Positions 15,582 through 23,652 of a stretch of 55,760 nt of DNA are shown here, piece after piece. This DNA is from Lachnospiraceae bacterium (lineage in GTDB: Bacteria; Bacillota; Clostridia; Lachnospirales; Lachnospiraceae): assembly GCA_024403515.1 (NCBI GenBank), contig JAKSRS010000012.1, positions 1 through 55,760 of the forward strand, in the 5' to 3' direction. Positions within the stretch are counted from its first letter, which is position 1, and each line of letters opens with the position of its first letter. The position numbers and the translations under genes are program-made. The notes under the pieces were generated by a model that made no database searches, was not told where the DNA came from, and saw only the letters and a program-made list of their open reading frames with translations.

Positions 15582-16961
15582 ATGCTAGCAGTAGCACACA
15601 ATTTGACAGCTATGAATGCGCAGCGTCAGTATGGGATAACTGAAGGCGCAATGGCCAAATCTACGGAAAAGCTGTCATCGGGATTTCGGATTAACAGGGC
15701 AGCAGACGATGCTGCAGGGCTTGCTATATCTGAAAAGATGCGCAGGCAGATTAGGGGATTAAATCAGGGTAGTGAAAATATCCAGTCGGGTATATCGATG
15801 GTTCAGGTTGCTGATGGTGCGCTGGCCGAAGTGCATGATATGTTAAACCGAGCTACGGAGTTATCAGTAAAGGCAGCCAATGACACTTTAAATGCTGAAG
15901 ACCGTCAGGCTATACAGTCTGAGATCAACGGTATTGTAAGTGAAATTCAAAGAATTTCGGACGATACTTCGTATAACGAAATTAAGCTGTTTAACGACCC
16001 TGACTATTATATGCAGTACGATGGGCTTATTACCAAACTGGTACACTGTCCTAGTGCTGAAACCGGGAGATTAAGCGAAGCATACCAAAAGGGCGCGCTG
16101 TATTATCCTGCTGCGTACGTCAATTTTGATGGTATCAACTCAGCCAACCTTGATTTGTTAAATGGTGGTAATTTTGCCTTTCATTGCAGCCAAAGCTGCG
16201 GTGAGGTTTTTGATATTACATTTACTACAGATGGTACGCCTAGTTCAGCTTCAAATCTTTCACCGGGTGCTCACCACAAATATTCAGTCGATATTTCAGG
16301 CTGCAAAAATGGCACAGAGATTGTAGATAAAATATATGACTATGTCAGCAATAATTTGCCATCTTTAGGAGGTTCTCCTCAGCTTAGTGAGGGCGTAATG
16401 GTTAGCCATTCAAATAACCTTATAAAGGATGGAAATCGTCTGGTTGTGGCAAGAAATTATTCGCCATATGCAACTTCGGCCGCTGCCAAGGATGCTTATA
16501 AATTTGCTAGTGGAAACAGCGGTAAAATAACCTGCTCTACTATTGAATCAGATACTCCGGAAATGTTACGTGAGTTCAACATTCAGTGTAGTAGTGAAAT
16601 AAAAGATGTAGAAAAAGTTACAATATACAGAATGAATACAGAGATTCTCGGGATAGATACACTTGATGTGACTACCTTTGAGAATGCAAGCAATGCAATT
16701 GATACAGTTAAAAATGCGGGGGCTATGATATCAAGGCATCGAAGCAATCTCGGTGCCGACCAGAACAGACTGGAACATTCACTTAATATTAATGGTAATG
16801 TTTCGGAAAACACAACAGCAGCTGAGTCTGCCATCCGCGATACCGATATGGCCAAAGAGATGGTGAACAACAGTCTGCTCACCATACTTTCTCAGGCAGG
16901 TACTTCGATGATGGCTCAGTCAAATCAGAGTAATCAGGGAGTTCTTTCACTGCTTCAGTAG
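15582..16961 (+). CDS. hag: Flagellin with divergent, Cys-containing central domain
   Basis: A 459-residue flagellin behind AAGGGAG. The N-terminal D0/D1 part (residues 1-140) has the standard LSSGFRINRAADDAAGLAIS and SENIQSGISMVQVADGAL. The C-terminal part (about 375-459) has SRHRSNLGADQNRLEHSL and ends with ...GVLSLLQ, as expected for export and filament assembly. The central ~230 residues (D2/D3) are not recognised and contain six Cys, which is unusual because flagellins mostly lack Cys. Possible disulfides in the exposed domain are an inference. No other flagellar gene is in the window. The next gene starts only 19 nt downstream with no terminator between. Confidence 0.92.
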   Translation: MLAVAHNLTAMNAQRQYGITEGAMAKSTEKLSSGFRINRAADDAAGLAISEKMRRQIRGLNQGSENIQSGISMVQVADGALAEVHDMLNRATELSVKAANDTLNAEDRQAIQSEINGIVSEIQRISDDTSYNEIKLFNDPDYYMQYDGLITKLVHCPSAETGRLSEAYQKGALYYPAAYVNFDGINSANLDLLNGGNFAFHCSQSCGEVFDITFTTDGTPSSASNLSPGAHHKYSVDISGCKNGTEIVDKIYDYVSNNLPSLGGSPQLSEGVMVSHSNNLIKDGNRLVVARNYSPYATSAAAKDAYKFASGNSGKITCSTIESDTPEMLREFNIQCSSEIKDVEKVTIYRMNTEILGIDTLDVTTFENASNAIDTVKNAGAMISRHRSNLGADQNRLEHSLNINGNVSENTTAAESAIRDTDMAKEMVNNSLLTILSQAGTSMMAQSNQSNQGVLSLLQ

Positions 16962-16980
16962 GTATAGCAAAGGAGAACAC

Positions 16981-18156
16981 ATGAATTACAGAGACGACAG
17001 AAACGGCAGGAAAATTTCTCAGTTAGGTTACGGATGTATGCGTTTTACCCGTAAGGGAAACGGTATCGACTACGAGAAAGCAAACAAGGAAGTAATGTAT
17101 GCTTATGAAAAAGGCGTAAACTACTTTGATACAGCATATATTTATCCGGGCTCAGAAGAGTGCTTGGGAAGAATCCTTGATGAAAACAAGATTCGTGAAA
17201 AGGTCTATATAGCAACTAAATTGCCCCAGTACATGATGCGATCAGAAAAGGCAATTGATAAGACCTTCAACGAAGAGCTTACAAGACTAAGAACTAATTA
17301 CATCGATTACTATCTTATGCATATGTTTACAGACTATGCAGAGTGGGAGAATCTTAAGTCACTTGGAATAGAAGAGTGGATTGCCAATAAAAAGGCAAGC
17401 GGAGAGATTCGAAATATCGGTTTTTCGTACCATGGCGATACAGATATGTTCCTAAAAATCCTGAATGCATATGATTGGGATTTTTGCCAGATTCAGTATA
17501 ACTATCTGGATGAACATTCTCAGGCAGGAAGAAAGGGGCTTCAGGCTGCCGCCGAAAAAGGCATTCCGGTAGTTATTATGGAACCTTTAAGAGGTGGTAA
17601 GCTTGTTAATCTTCCTGAAGCCGCCATGAAGAAGCTTAAGGAAAGTTCCAAAAAGTACACAGCTGCAGAACTTGGACTTAAATGGCTTTGGAATCAGCCT
17701 GAGGTTACCTGTGTCCTGTCAGGTATGAACTCGATTGAAATGGTTGATGAGAATATAAGAATAGCTTCAGAGGCTGTAGCAGGTGACTTTACAGAAGAGG
17801 ATTTTGCACTTGTCGACGATGTGAAGGCTATATTTAAGGCCAAAGAAAAGGTCGGATGTACCGCCTGCAGATATTGTATGCCTTGTCCTAAAGGTGTCGA
17901 TATCCCCGGAAACTTCTACTATTACAATCTTACTTCCATGGAAGGAAAGACATCCGCAAGATTTGCTTTTGCCCAGAATATGGGACTTAGAAAGGAACCG
18001 GGCTTTGCTTCTCAGTGTATTGAGTGCGGAAAGTGCGAACTTCACTGTCCTCAGCACCTTCCTATAAGAGATAAGCTTAAAGAGGCAGATAAGGCCTTAA
18101 GACCGCTTCCATACAAAATTGGAATTGATATTGCACGAAAGATAATGATAAAATAA
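16981..18156 (+). CDS. Aldo/keto reductase with C-terminal 4Fe-4S ferredoxin domain
   Basis: A 391-residue protein behind AAAGGAG. The TIM-barrel aldo/keto reductase fold (residues 1-280) shows GYGCMRF, the catalytic DTAYIYPGSEE region (Asp, Tyr), Lys in IATKLP and His in YLMHMF. The C-terminal ferredoxin part has two Cys clusters: CTACRYCMPCPKGVDIP (from C293) and CIECGKCELHCPQH (from C346). This domain pair is common in anaerobic Firmicutes, where the physiological substrate is mostly unknown. It follows flagellin by 19 nt, apparently in the same transcript, an unexpected pairing. Confidence 0.9.
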   Translation: MNYRDDRNGRKISQLGYGCMRFTRKGNGIDYEKANKEVMYAYEKGVNYFDTAYIYPGSEECLGRILDENKIREKVYIATKLPQYMMRSEKAIDKTFNEELTRLRTNYIDYYLMHMFTDYAEWENLKSLGIEEWIANKKASGEIRNIGFSYHGDTDMFLKILNAYDWDFCQIQYNYLDEHSQAGRKGLQAAAEKGIPVVIMEPLRGGKLVNLPEAAMKKLKESSKKYTAAELGLKWLWNQPEVTCVLSGMNSIEMVDENIRIASEAVAGDFTEEDFALVDDVKAIFKAKEKVGCTACRYCMPCPKGVDIPGNFYYYNLTSMEGKTSARFAFAQNMGLRKEPGFASQCIECGKCELHCPQHLPIRDKLKEADKALRPLPYKIGIDIARKIMIK

Positions 18157-18167
18157 GTTAGTTCTTA

Positions 18168-18196
18168 GGCTTCGATGAATAATCGAAGCCTTTTTT
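18168..18196 (+). terminator. Terminator after the aldo/keto reductase gene
   Basis: GGCTTCGAT/ATCGAAGCC stem, loop GAATA, six T. The start codon of the next gene is only 11 nt after the T run, so any promoter for that gene must lie in or before the hairpin, or it depends on read-through. Confidence 0.88.
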
Positions 18197-18207
18197 ATGG
18201 AGTATGA

Positions 18208-18774
18208 ATGAAAAAGAAATTGGAGCTCTTTTTAATATTTTTTAAAATAGGCCTTTTTACCTTTGGTGGCGGATATGCGATGGTCGCCCTTTTAGAGGCT
18301 GAATTTGTAAGCAAAAGAAACTGGCTTACCAGAGAAGAATTCTTAGATATGGTAGCAATTGCCGAATCAACCCCGGGCCCAATAGCCATAAACGCAGCAA
18401 CTTATATAGGAAACAAAATGTATGGCTTTTTAGGTGCCCTGTTTGCCACGCTTGGAGTCTGCCTGCCTTCTTTTTCGATAATTTATATTATCTCTTTATT
18501 CTTTGATAGATTTTTGGAAAATGACTACGTTTCCTATGCTTTTAAAGGAATCCAGGTATGCGTTATATACCTGATTTTCTCGGCAGGAATAAAGCTTCTT
18601 AAGGGACTAACTAAAAATGTCATGAATATTACGGTTTTTTTGGCTGTAACTGTACTTTTGGTTATTCTATCCCTTGCCTCAGTAAGAGTGTCGACGATAG
18701 TACTTATTTTAATCTGTGGTTTTTTAGGTCTGATGGTTTATCTGATTAAAAAATCCCTTAAGAAGGAGGCCTAA
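18208..18774 (+). CDS. Chromate transporter family protein, N-half subunit
   Basis: A 188-residue membrane protein, a single CHR domain with about five helices. The diagnostic motifs are FFKIGLFTFGGGYAMV near the N-terminus and AESTPGPIAINAATYIG at residues ~50-66. Short CHR proteins come as pairs encoded by adjacent genes and act as a heterodimer; the substrate in anaerobes may be chromate, sulfate or another anion and is not known here. GGAG precedes the ATG immediately after the upstream terminator. The partner starts directly at the next base after the stop codon. Confidence 0.9.
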   Translation: MKKKLELFLIFFKIGLFTFGGGYAMVALLEAEFVSKRNWLTREEFLDMVAIAESTPGPIAINAATYIGNKMYGFLGALFATLGVCLPSFSIIYIISLFFDRFLENDYVSYAFKGIQVCVIYLIFSAGIKLLKGLTKNVMNITVFLAVTVLLVILSLASVRVSTIVLILICGFLGLMVYLIKKSLKKEA

Positions 18775-19350
18775 ATGATCTATTTAAAGTTATTTCTGGC
18801 CTTTTTGGAAATCGGAGCAGTTTCTTTTGGCGGAGGTTATGCCATGATACCGCTTATCCGCGAAAAAGTATTATTAAACGGCTGGCTCAGTGAAGCTGAA
18901 CTTATGAACATGATTGCAGTTTCCGAATCGACTCCAGGGCCTATTGCTGTTAATATAGCTACATTTATTGGAGCGGGTCAGGGCGGTCTTGTGGGGGCGT
19001 TTGTGGCAACTTTGGGTGTCGTTTTACCTTCTTTTGTTATCATCCTGGTGATTGCGAATTTAGTGAAAAACTTTTTGAAGGTTAAAGGCTTTTCGGCCTT
19101 CCTTTCAGGAATTCGTCCCTGCATAGTCGGTCTTATTATTTCAACTGCAATACTAATGTTTATAAATAATGCCCTGGGGCTTGAAGGTCTTAAGGGGACG
19201 ATTTCGCCGGATATTTCAGCGATTATTATTTTGGTAATATTGCTTATTGCCTCCAAAGCTTACAAACTTATAATTAAAAAGGATATTTCCCCCATACTGC
19301 TAATTGTTCTTTCGGCAGTTTGCGGAATTATTCTCTACGGGAGGATATAG
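18775..19350 (+). CDS. Chromate transporter family protein, second subunit
   Basis: A 191-residue CHR-domain protein paralogous to the gene before it, with FLEIGAVSFGGGYAMIPL and SESTPGPIAVNIATFIG motifs. It has its own AAGGAGG inside the end of the upstream gene and an ATG abutting the previous stop. It is therefore a genuine two-gene short-chain CHR system and not a frameshifted long ChrA. The 3' end abuts the start of the shikimate-kinase-like gene, so all three are probably co-transcribed. Confidence 0.9.
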   Translation: MIYLKLFLAFLEIGAVSFGGGYAMIPLIREKVLLNGWLSEAELMNMIAVSESTPGPIAVNIATFIGAGQGGLVGAFVATLGVVLPSFVIILVIANLVKNFLKVKGFSAFLSGIRPCIVGLIISTAILMFINNALGLEGLKGTISPDISAIIILVILLIASKAYKLIIKKDISPILLIVLSAVCGIILYGRI

Positions 19351-19860
19351 ATGAAAAGAAAAAATATAGTACTGATCGGCATGCCGGGTGCCGGAAAGAG
19401 CACCATAGGTGTCGTTCTTGCCAAAAGACTTGGATATAAATTTGTAGATTCCGATCTTGTAATTCAGGAAAAAGAAGGAAAGCTTCTTCATGAACTGATT
19501 TCGGAGCATGGCATTGAAGGCTTTTGGAAGATTGAAAATGATGTAAACGAGTCTTTGAATGTTTCAAATTGTGTTATAGCTACCGGCGGAAGCGCAATCT
19601 ACGGCGCAGCGGCTATGAAGCATCTTTCGGAAATCGCAACTATCGTATATCTTCAGATTCCGGAAGAAGAACTCGAGCTAAGACTCGGAGATTTGAATGC
19701 AAGGGGAGTTACCTTAAAAGAGGGTCAGACACTAAAAGACCTTTACAAAGAAAGAAGTCCTTTGTATGAAAAATATGCAGATATCATTATAGACTGCTCG
19801 GATACTCCTATATGGAAGCTGGCAACTGAAATTGAAAGAAAGTGCCAGAATACAAACTAA
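19351..19860 (+). CDS. Shikimate kinase-like P-loop kinase
   Basis: A 169-residue protein of shikimate-kinase size. The Walker A is GMPGAGKST (residues 10-18), followed by FVDSDLVIQ with the Mg-binding Asp and ERSPLYEKYAD near the C-terminus. Several positions differ from true AroK. The shikimate-binding FRxxE is FWKIE (Arg lost), the GGG loop is GGSAIYG, and the lid RPLL is RGVT. It may phosphorylate another small alcohol, or be a diverged shikimate kinase. It is coupled to two CHR transporter genes and not to aro genes, which also argues for caution. The start ATG follows GGGAGG. Confidence 0.72.
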   Translation: MKRKNIVLIGMPGAGKSTIGVVLAKRLGYKFVDSDLVIQEKEGKLLHELISEHGIEGFWKIENDVNESLNVSNCVIATGGSAIYGAAAMKHLSEIATIVYLQIPEEELELRLGDLNARGVTLKEGQTLKDLYKERSPLYEKYADIIIDCSDTPIWKLATEIERKCQNTN

Positions 19861-19883
19861 TTACAATAACTGATTACTATAAT

Positions 19884-19968
19884 AACCCTCTGTCTAAGAT
19901 ATGTATTTTCCTTACCTGACAAAGTAATGCACGGTAAGAAAGGTACATTTCATGGACAGGGGGTTTTT
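19884..19968 (+). terminator. Long rod-like hairpin with T run
   Basis: Outer stem AACCCTCTGTC/GACAGGGGGTT (19884-19894 / 19955-19965), middle ATGTA/TACAT, inner CTTACC/GGTAAG, then TTTTT. It probably terminates the CHR/kinase transcript. At over 80 nt it is longer than needed for a terminator and could give a stable small RNA. Confidence 0.65.
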
Positions 19969-19997
19969 GATTTTACAAATTGTTTACAAATGGCATA

Positions 19998-20035
19998 TTG
20001 ACTATTGATACAAAAGTGATATCATAATGATATCA
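19998..20035 (+). promoter_or_regulatory. SPFH-operon promoter with repeated TGATATCA palindromes
   Basis: TTGACT (19998-20003), 16-bp spacer, TATCAT (20020-20025). Two identical 8-bp palindromes TGATATCA (20017-20024 and 20028-20035), 11 bp apart, cover the -10 and start site, forming one larger inverted repeat. This is a typical repressor operator position. The small RHH protein of the operon is a candidate regulator. Confidence 0.55.
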
Positions 20036-20071
20036 AATCAATAATGATTTACATACACAAGGAGAAAAATA

Positions 20072-21076
20072 ATGAAAGAGAAACTTTTAGAGAACAAAAA
20101 ACATGGTTTGCTTGCACTTACAATTAATATTCTTGTTTATGCTGCAGCGCTTTTTGCAGTCATCTTTGGTGCCGAGAACAGCATTCCTCTTATGGTAGTT
20201 GGAATTGTTCTTTTGTCTATAGGCTGGATTCCAATGCTGGGACTTAAGGTATTAAAACCTCAGGAAGCTTTGGTGCTTACATTGTTTGGTAAATACATTG
20301 GTACCCTTAAGGGTGAAGGATTTTACTTTGTAAATCCCTTCTGCGTAGGTGTTAACCCTGCAGCAACAACCAAGCTTAGCCAGAGCGGCGATGTTCATAT
20401 GGCGGGTGGAAAGACTTATACAGCAGATGGACAGCTTGTAAGCATGACTGCTGAGATGCCTTCCAAGAAAATTTCATTAAAGATTATGACACTTAGCAAC
20501 TCACGTCAGAAGATCAATGATTGCCTTGGTAATCCTATTGAAATTGGTATCGCTGTAACCTGGAGAATCGTGGACACAGCTAAGGCTGCATTCAATGTAG
20601 ATAACTACAAAGAATTCCTTTCACTTCAGTGTGATTCAGCTTTAAGAAATATCGTAAGAGTTTATCCTTATGATGTTGCTGAAAATGTTGATACAACAGG
20701 TGACGGTCAGGCCGATGAAGGCTCACTTAGAGGCTCAAGCGACATCGTAGCCAACAGAATTAAAGATGAAATCCAGGCTCGCGTTGAAGAAGCCGGAATT
20801 GAAATCGTTGAATCAAGAATTACATACCTTGCATATGCTCCTGAAATTGCAGCAGCTATGTTACAGCGTCAGCAGGCATCAGCTATTATCGATGCAAGAA
20901 AGATGATCGTTGACGGAGCAGTTGGAATGGTTGAAATGGCTCTTGAAAGACTTAACGAAGGCGGAATGGTTGAACTTGACGAGGAAAGAAAGGCAGCTAT
21001 GGTTTCAAACCTTTTAGTTGTTCTTTGCGGCAACAAGGACGCACAGCCTATTGTTAACTCAGGAAGCATTTATTAA
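20072..21076 (+). CDS. SPFH/Band 7 domain membrane protein
   Basis: A 334-residue protein behind AAGGAG. Two N-terminal membrane helices (residues 14-33 and 38-57) are followed by an SPFH domain (about 60-280: LKPQEALVLTLFGKYIGTLKGEGFYFVNPF, then GIAVTWRIVDTAKAAFNV). A helical tail with the RQQASAIIDARKMIVDGAVGMVEMAL pattern follows. SPFH proteins form membrane-associated oligomeric rings or microdomains. It starts a five-gene run (SPFH, ribbon-helix-helix, ABC ATPase, permease, C11 peptidase) with gaps of 13-21 nt. Membrane stress or antimicrobial defence is a plausible theme but unproven. Confidence 0.88.
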   Translation: MKEKLLENKKHGLLALTINILVYAAALFAVIFGAENSIPLMVVGIVLLSIGWIPMLGLKVLKPQEALVLTLFGKYIGTLKGEGFYFVNPFCVGVNPAATTKLSQSGDVHMAGGKTYTADGQLVSMTAEMPSKKISLKIMTLSNSRQKINDCLGNPIEIGIAVTWRIVDTAKAAFNVDNYKEFLSLQCDSALRNIVRVYPYDVAENVDTTGDGQADEGSLRGSSDIVANRIKDEIQARVEEAGIEIVESRITYLAYAPEIAAAMLQRQQASAIIDARKMIVDGAVGMVEMALERLNEGGMVELDEERKAAMVSNLLVVLCGNKDAQPIVNSGSIY

Positions 21077-21093
21077 TTGGACAGAGGTGACTC

Positions 21094-21309
21094 ATGGCAG
21101 AGAATGAAAAAGAAAAAGCCAAGAAGCAGGTTCCGCTAAGACTGAATCCTAAGCTTTACAATGCGCTTGCTGCCTGGGCCGAAGATGATTTCAGGTCCAT
21201 TAATGGTCAGATAGAGTATCTGTTAACAGAATGCGTTAGGCAGCGAAAGAAAAACGGTAAGTACGTATCGGATGAGATAGATGTACCACCGGAATTTGAT
21301 ATTGAATAA
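21094..21309 (+). CDS. Small ribbon-helix-helix (Arc-type) DNA-binding protein
   Basis: A 71-residue protein behind AGAGGTGA, 17 nt after the SPFH gene. The segment [37 protein letters not shown] has the strand-helix-helix pattern of Arc/MetJ-like proteins (strand VPLRLN, helix [12 protein letters not shown], helix [11 protein letters not shown]). Flanking ends are charged. Proteins of this kind commonly accompany SPFH genes in Lachnospiraceae, as far as I recall. It probably regulates its own operon, perhaps at the TGATATCA repeats at 20017-20035. I see no toxin partner. Confidence 0.75.
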   Translation: MAENEKEKAKKQVPLRLNPKLYNALAAWAEDDFRSINGQIEYLLTECVRQRKKNGKYVSDEIDVPPEFDIE

Positions 21310-21323
21310 TGGAGATTTAAACG

Positions 21324-22046
21324 ATGAAGGTTTTAGAAATTAATAACTACACTAAAGATTACGGAGCAGGAAAGAAAGCTGCCGATAATGTAACCTTAAG
21401 CGTTGAAAGCGGAGATATTTTTGGATTTATTGGCCACAACGGTGCGGGTAAAAGCACCACAATCCGTGCCGTTGTAGGTGTTTTGGAATTTGAAGAAGGA
21501 GAAATCCTTGTAAACGGTCATTCAGTAAAGACTGAGCCGATTGAATGTAAAAAAGATATTGCATATATTCCTGATAATCCCGATCTTTATGAGCATCTTA
21601 CAGGAATACAGTATTTAAACTTTATTGCTGATGTGTTTGGAATCGATGCAGTTGAAAGAGAAAAGCTGATTAAAGAATATGCTGATGAGTTTGAAATCAC
21701 ATCAGCTTTAGGAGATATGATTTCATCTTACTCACATGGTATGAAGCAGAAGGTAGCACTTATTTCGGCCTTCATTCATAAGCCCAAACTTCTGGTTCTT
21801 GATGAGCCTTTTGTAGGCTTAGATCCCAAGGCTTCAATCGTATTAAAGAAGATGATGAAAAAACTGTGTGAAGAAGGCGGCGCGGTGTTCTTTTCAACAC
21901 ACGTACTTGACGTAGCACAGAAGCTTTGCAACAAAATTGCTATCATCAAAGAGGGTAAGATAATTACTACAGGAAATATGGATGAGCTATTAGGCGATAA
22001 GTCACTTGAAGATGTATTTATGGAGGTTGTTGAAAATGAAAAGTAG
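21324..22046 (+). CDS. ABC transporter ATP-binding protein
   Basis: A 240-residue nucleotide-binding subunit. Walker A is GHNGAGKST (residues 38-46), the Q-loop region lies around DIAYIPDNPDLYEHLTG, the signature is the diverged SYSHGMKQK, Walker B is LLVLDEP, and the H-loop is STHVLD. It has the CcmA/YxlF-like form used by exporter-type ABC systems. GGAG precedes the ATG. The permease gene overlaps its 3' end by 11 nt, indicating translational coupling. The substrate is unknown. Confidence 0.9.
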   Translation: MKVLEINNYTKDYGAGKKAADNVTLSVESGDIFGFIGHNGAGKSTTIRAVVGVLEFEEGEILVNGHSVKTEPIECKKDIAYIPDNPDLYEHLTGIQYLNFIADVFGIDAVEREKLIKEYADEFEITSALGDMISSYSHGMKQKVALISAFIHKPKLLVLDEPFVGLDPKASIVLKKMMKKLCEEGGAVFFSTHVLDVAQKLCNKIAIIKEGKIITTGNMDELLGDKSLEDVFMEVVENEK

Positions 22047-23631
22047 AAGTCTGATTCTTCTGAAGAATCTTCTTCGCTCAACTTCCGGAATTAATGTCCT
22101 TAGATATGAAAAGGATTCTAAGAAGAAAAACAGAGTAATTGGCGGATACGCAGGTGTTTTTGTTCTTTATGCCATGCTTATGGCTTACTGCATTTTAACT
22201 GTAATTGGTTACAAGCAAATAGGTATAGCAGAAGCATCTGTTGTTATGTGCGGCGTTTTAATAAGTGTGACAACATTTATCTTTACTTTTTTGAAGACCA
22301 ACGGATACCTGTTCGCGTTTAAAGACTATGATATGCTCATGGCACTTCCGTTTAAACCATCAGAGGTTGCAGGAACTAAGTTTTTATATATGTACTTTAA
22401 AAACTTACCCTGGGTAATCAGCATCAGCCTTTCTATGATGATAGGCTATATGATCACTGTTAAAGCAACATTTTACGTTTTTATGATGTGGATTATTCTT
22501 TCGCTGTTATTACCTGTGATACCTATGATTATTGCTTCGGCAATAGGCGCTTTAATTGCAGCAGCAGGATCTAAATTCCGACACAAACAGCTTATTCAGA
22601 TTATACTTACATTTGCTGTCATATTCCTTGCTTTTGCCTCAAGATTCATTATCGAGAGCATTTTTAAGGAAAACAAAGTAGCGGATGTTTTAACTCAGAT
22701 GTCCGCTACAACCGGGCTTATCAGTAAATATGTGGTTACAGTTAGCTGGTTTAATAAGGCAATTTCTGAAACAGACATTTTGGCGGCGCTTTTACTTGCG
22801 GTTTCATCAGTTCTTTTGTTTATCCTGGTATTTTCAATAGTTGGAAGATCTTATAGAAAGATAAATTCCTCACTCATGGCAGGAACTTCTAAAAAGAACT
22901 TTAAGATGACCAGTCAAAAGAAAATGAGCCTCATAAATACAATTGCTTATAAGGAGTTTAAGCGTTTTACAGGTTCTACACTTTATATAACTAATATGGG
23001 AACCGGCGAGGTGCTTACTTTAATTGCAACCATAGCCCTTCTTTTCGTTGACCCTGATGTTATCATCGAAGGACTTACCAATGGAGCGCCCCTTACCAAG
23101 GCTATGCTTATGCCTTCAATTCCTTTTATTATTTACTTTTTAGTGGGTATGATGCCTACAACTGCAGCTTCTGTATCCTTAGAGGGTAAGAACTGGTGGA
23201 TTATTAAAAGCTTACCTATAAATATGAAGGATGTAATACTTGGAAAAGTTGCTTTTAATATGTACCTATCCCTTCCTTTTATGGTGATAGCAACAATCGT
23301 TATGTCCATAAGATTTAGGGTAGGAATGATTAGCACCATACTGTTTTTAATCCTTGGAATAGCCCTTTGCGGATTTTCAAGCCTGCTTGGTATGGTTATG
23401 AATTTAGCTCATCCTTCTTTTGAATGGGAAAATGAAATCGATGTAATTAAAAAAGGTGCTTCAGTAGGCCTTTATATGCTTATAAATATGACACTTACCT
23501 GCATACTTGTGGTTGCAGTCGTACCGCTTGCAGGACTAATCGGATCTGTGAACATTTCGTGTATTATGATACTTTTCTTTGCACTTTTGGACTTTATCTG
23601 TTATAAACTTATTGTAAATAAAAAACTATAG
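22036..23631 (+). CDS. ABC transporter permease
   Basis: A 531-residue polytopic protein. I chose the ATG at 22036 because GGAGG lies 9 nt upstream; the longer frame from 22006 lies inside the ATPase gene. About 12 membrane helices occur in two sets (residues ~45-280 and ~330-530) separated by a soluble segment with a KEFKRFTGSTLYITN motif, which suits an ABC-2-type exporter working with the upstream ATPase. It may carry a peptide, lipid or antibiotic-like substrate; nothing in the sequence fixes this. The C11 peptidase gene follows 21 nt downstream. Confidence 0.85.
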   Translation: MKSRSLILLKNLLRSTSGINVLRYEKDSKKKNRVIGGYAGVFVLYAMLMAYCILTVIGYKQIGIAEASVVMCGVLISVTTFIFTFLKTNGYLFAFKDYDMLMALPFKPSEVAGTKFLYMYFKNLPWVISISLSMMIGYMITVKATFYVFMMWIILSLLLPVIPMIIASAIGALIAAAGSKFRHKQLIQIILTFAVIFLAFASRFIIESIFKENKVADVLTQMSATTGLISKYVVTVSWFNKAISETDILAALLLAVSSVLLFILVFSIVGRSYRKINSSLMAGTSKKNFKMTSQKKMSLINTIAYKEFKRFTGSTLYITNMGTGEVLTLIATIALLFVDPDVIIEGLTNGAPLTKAMLMPSIPFIIYFLVGMMPTTAASVSLEGKNWWIIKSLPINMKDVILGKVAFNMYLSLPFMVIATIVMSIRFRVGMISTILFLILGIALCGFSSLLGMVMNLAHPSFEWENEIDVIKKGASVGLYMLINMTLTCILVVAVVPLAGLIGSVNISCIMILFFALLDFICYKLIVNKKL

Positions 23632-23652
23632 TTTATACAGAGGATTAGTACA

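Noticed and set aside
18208..19350. Frameshifted long chromate transporter
   Set aside because: Each half has its own ribosome site, start and full set of CHR motifs, as in the known two-gene short CHR systems.
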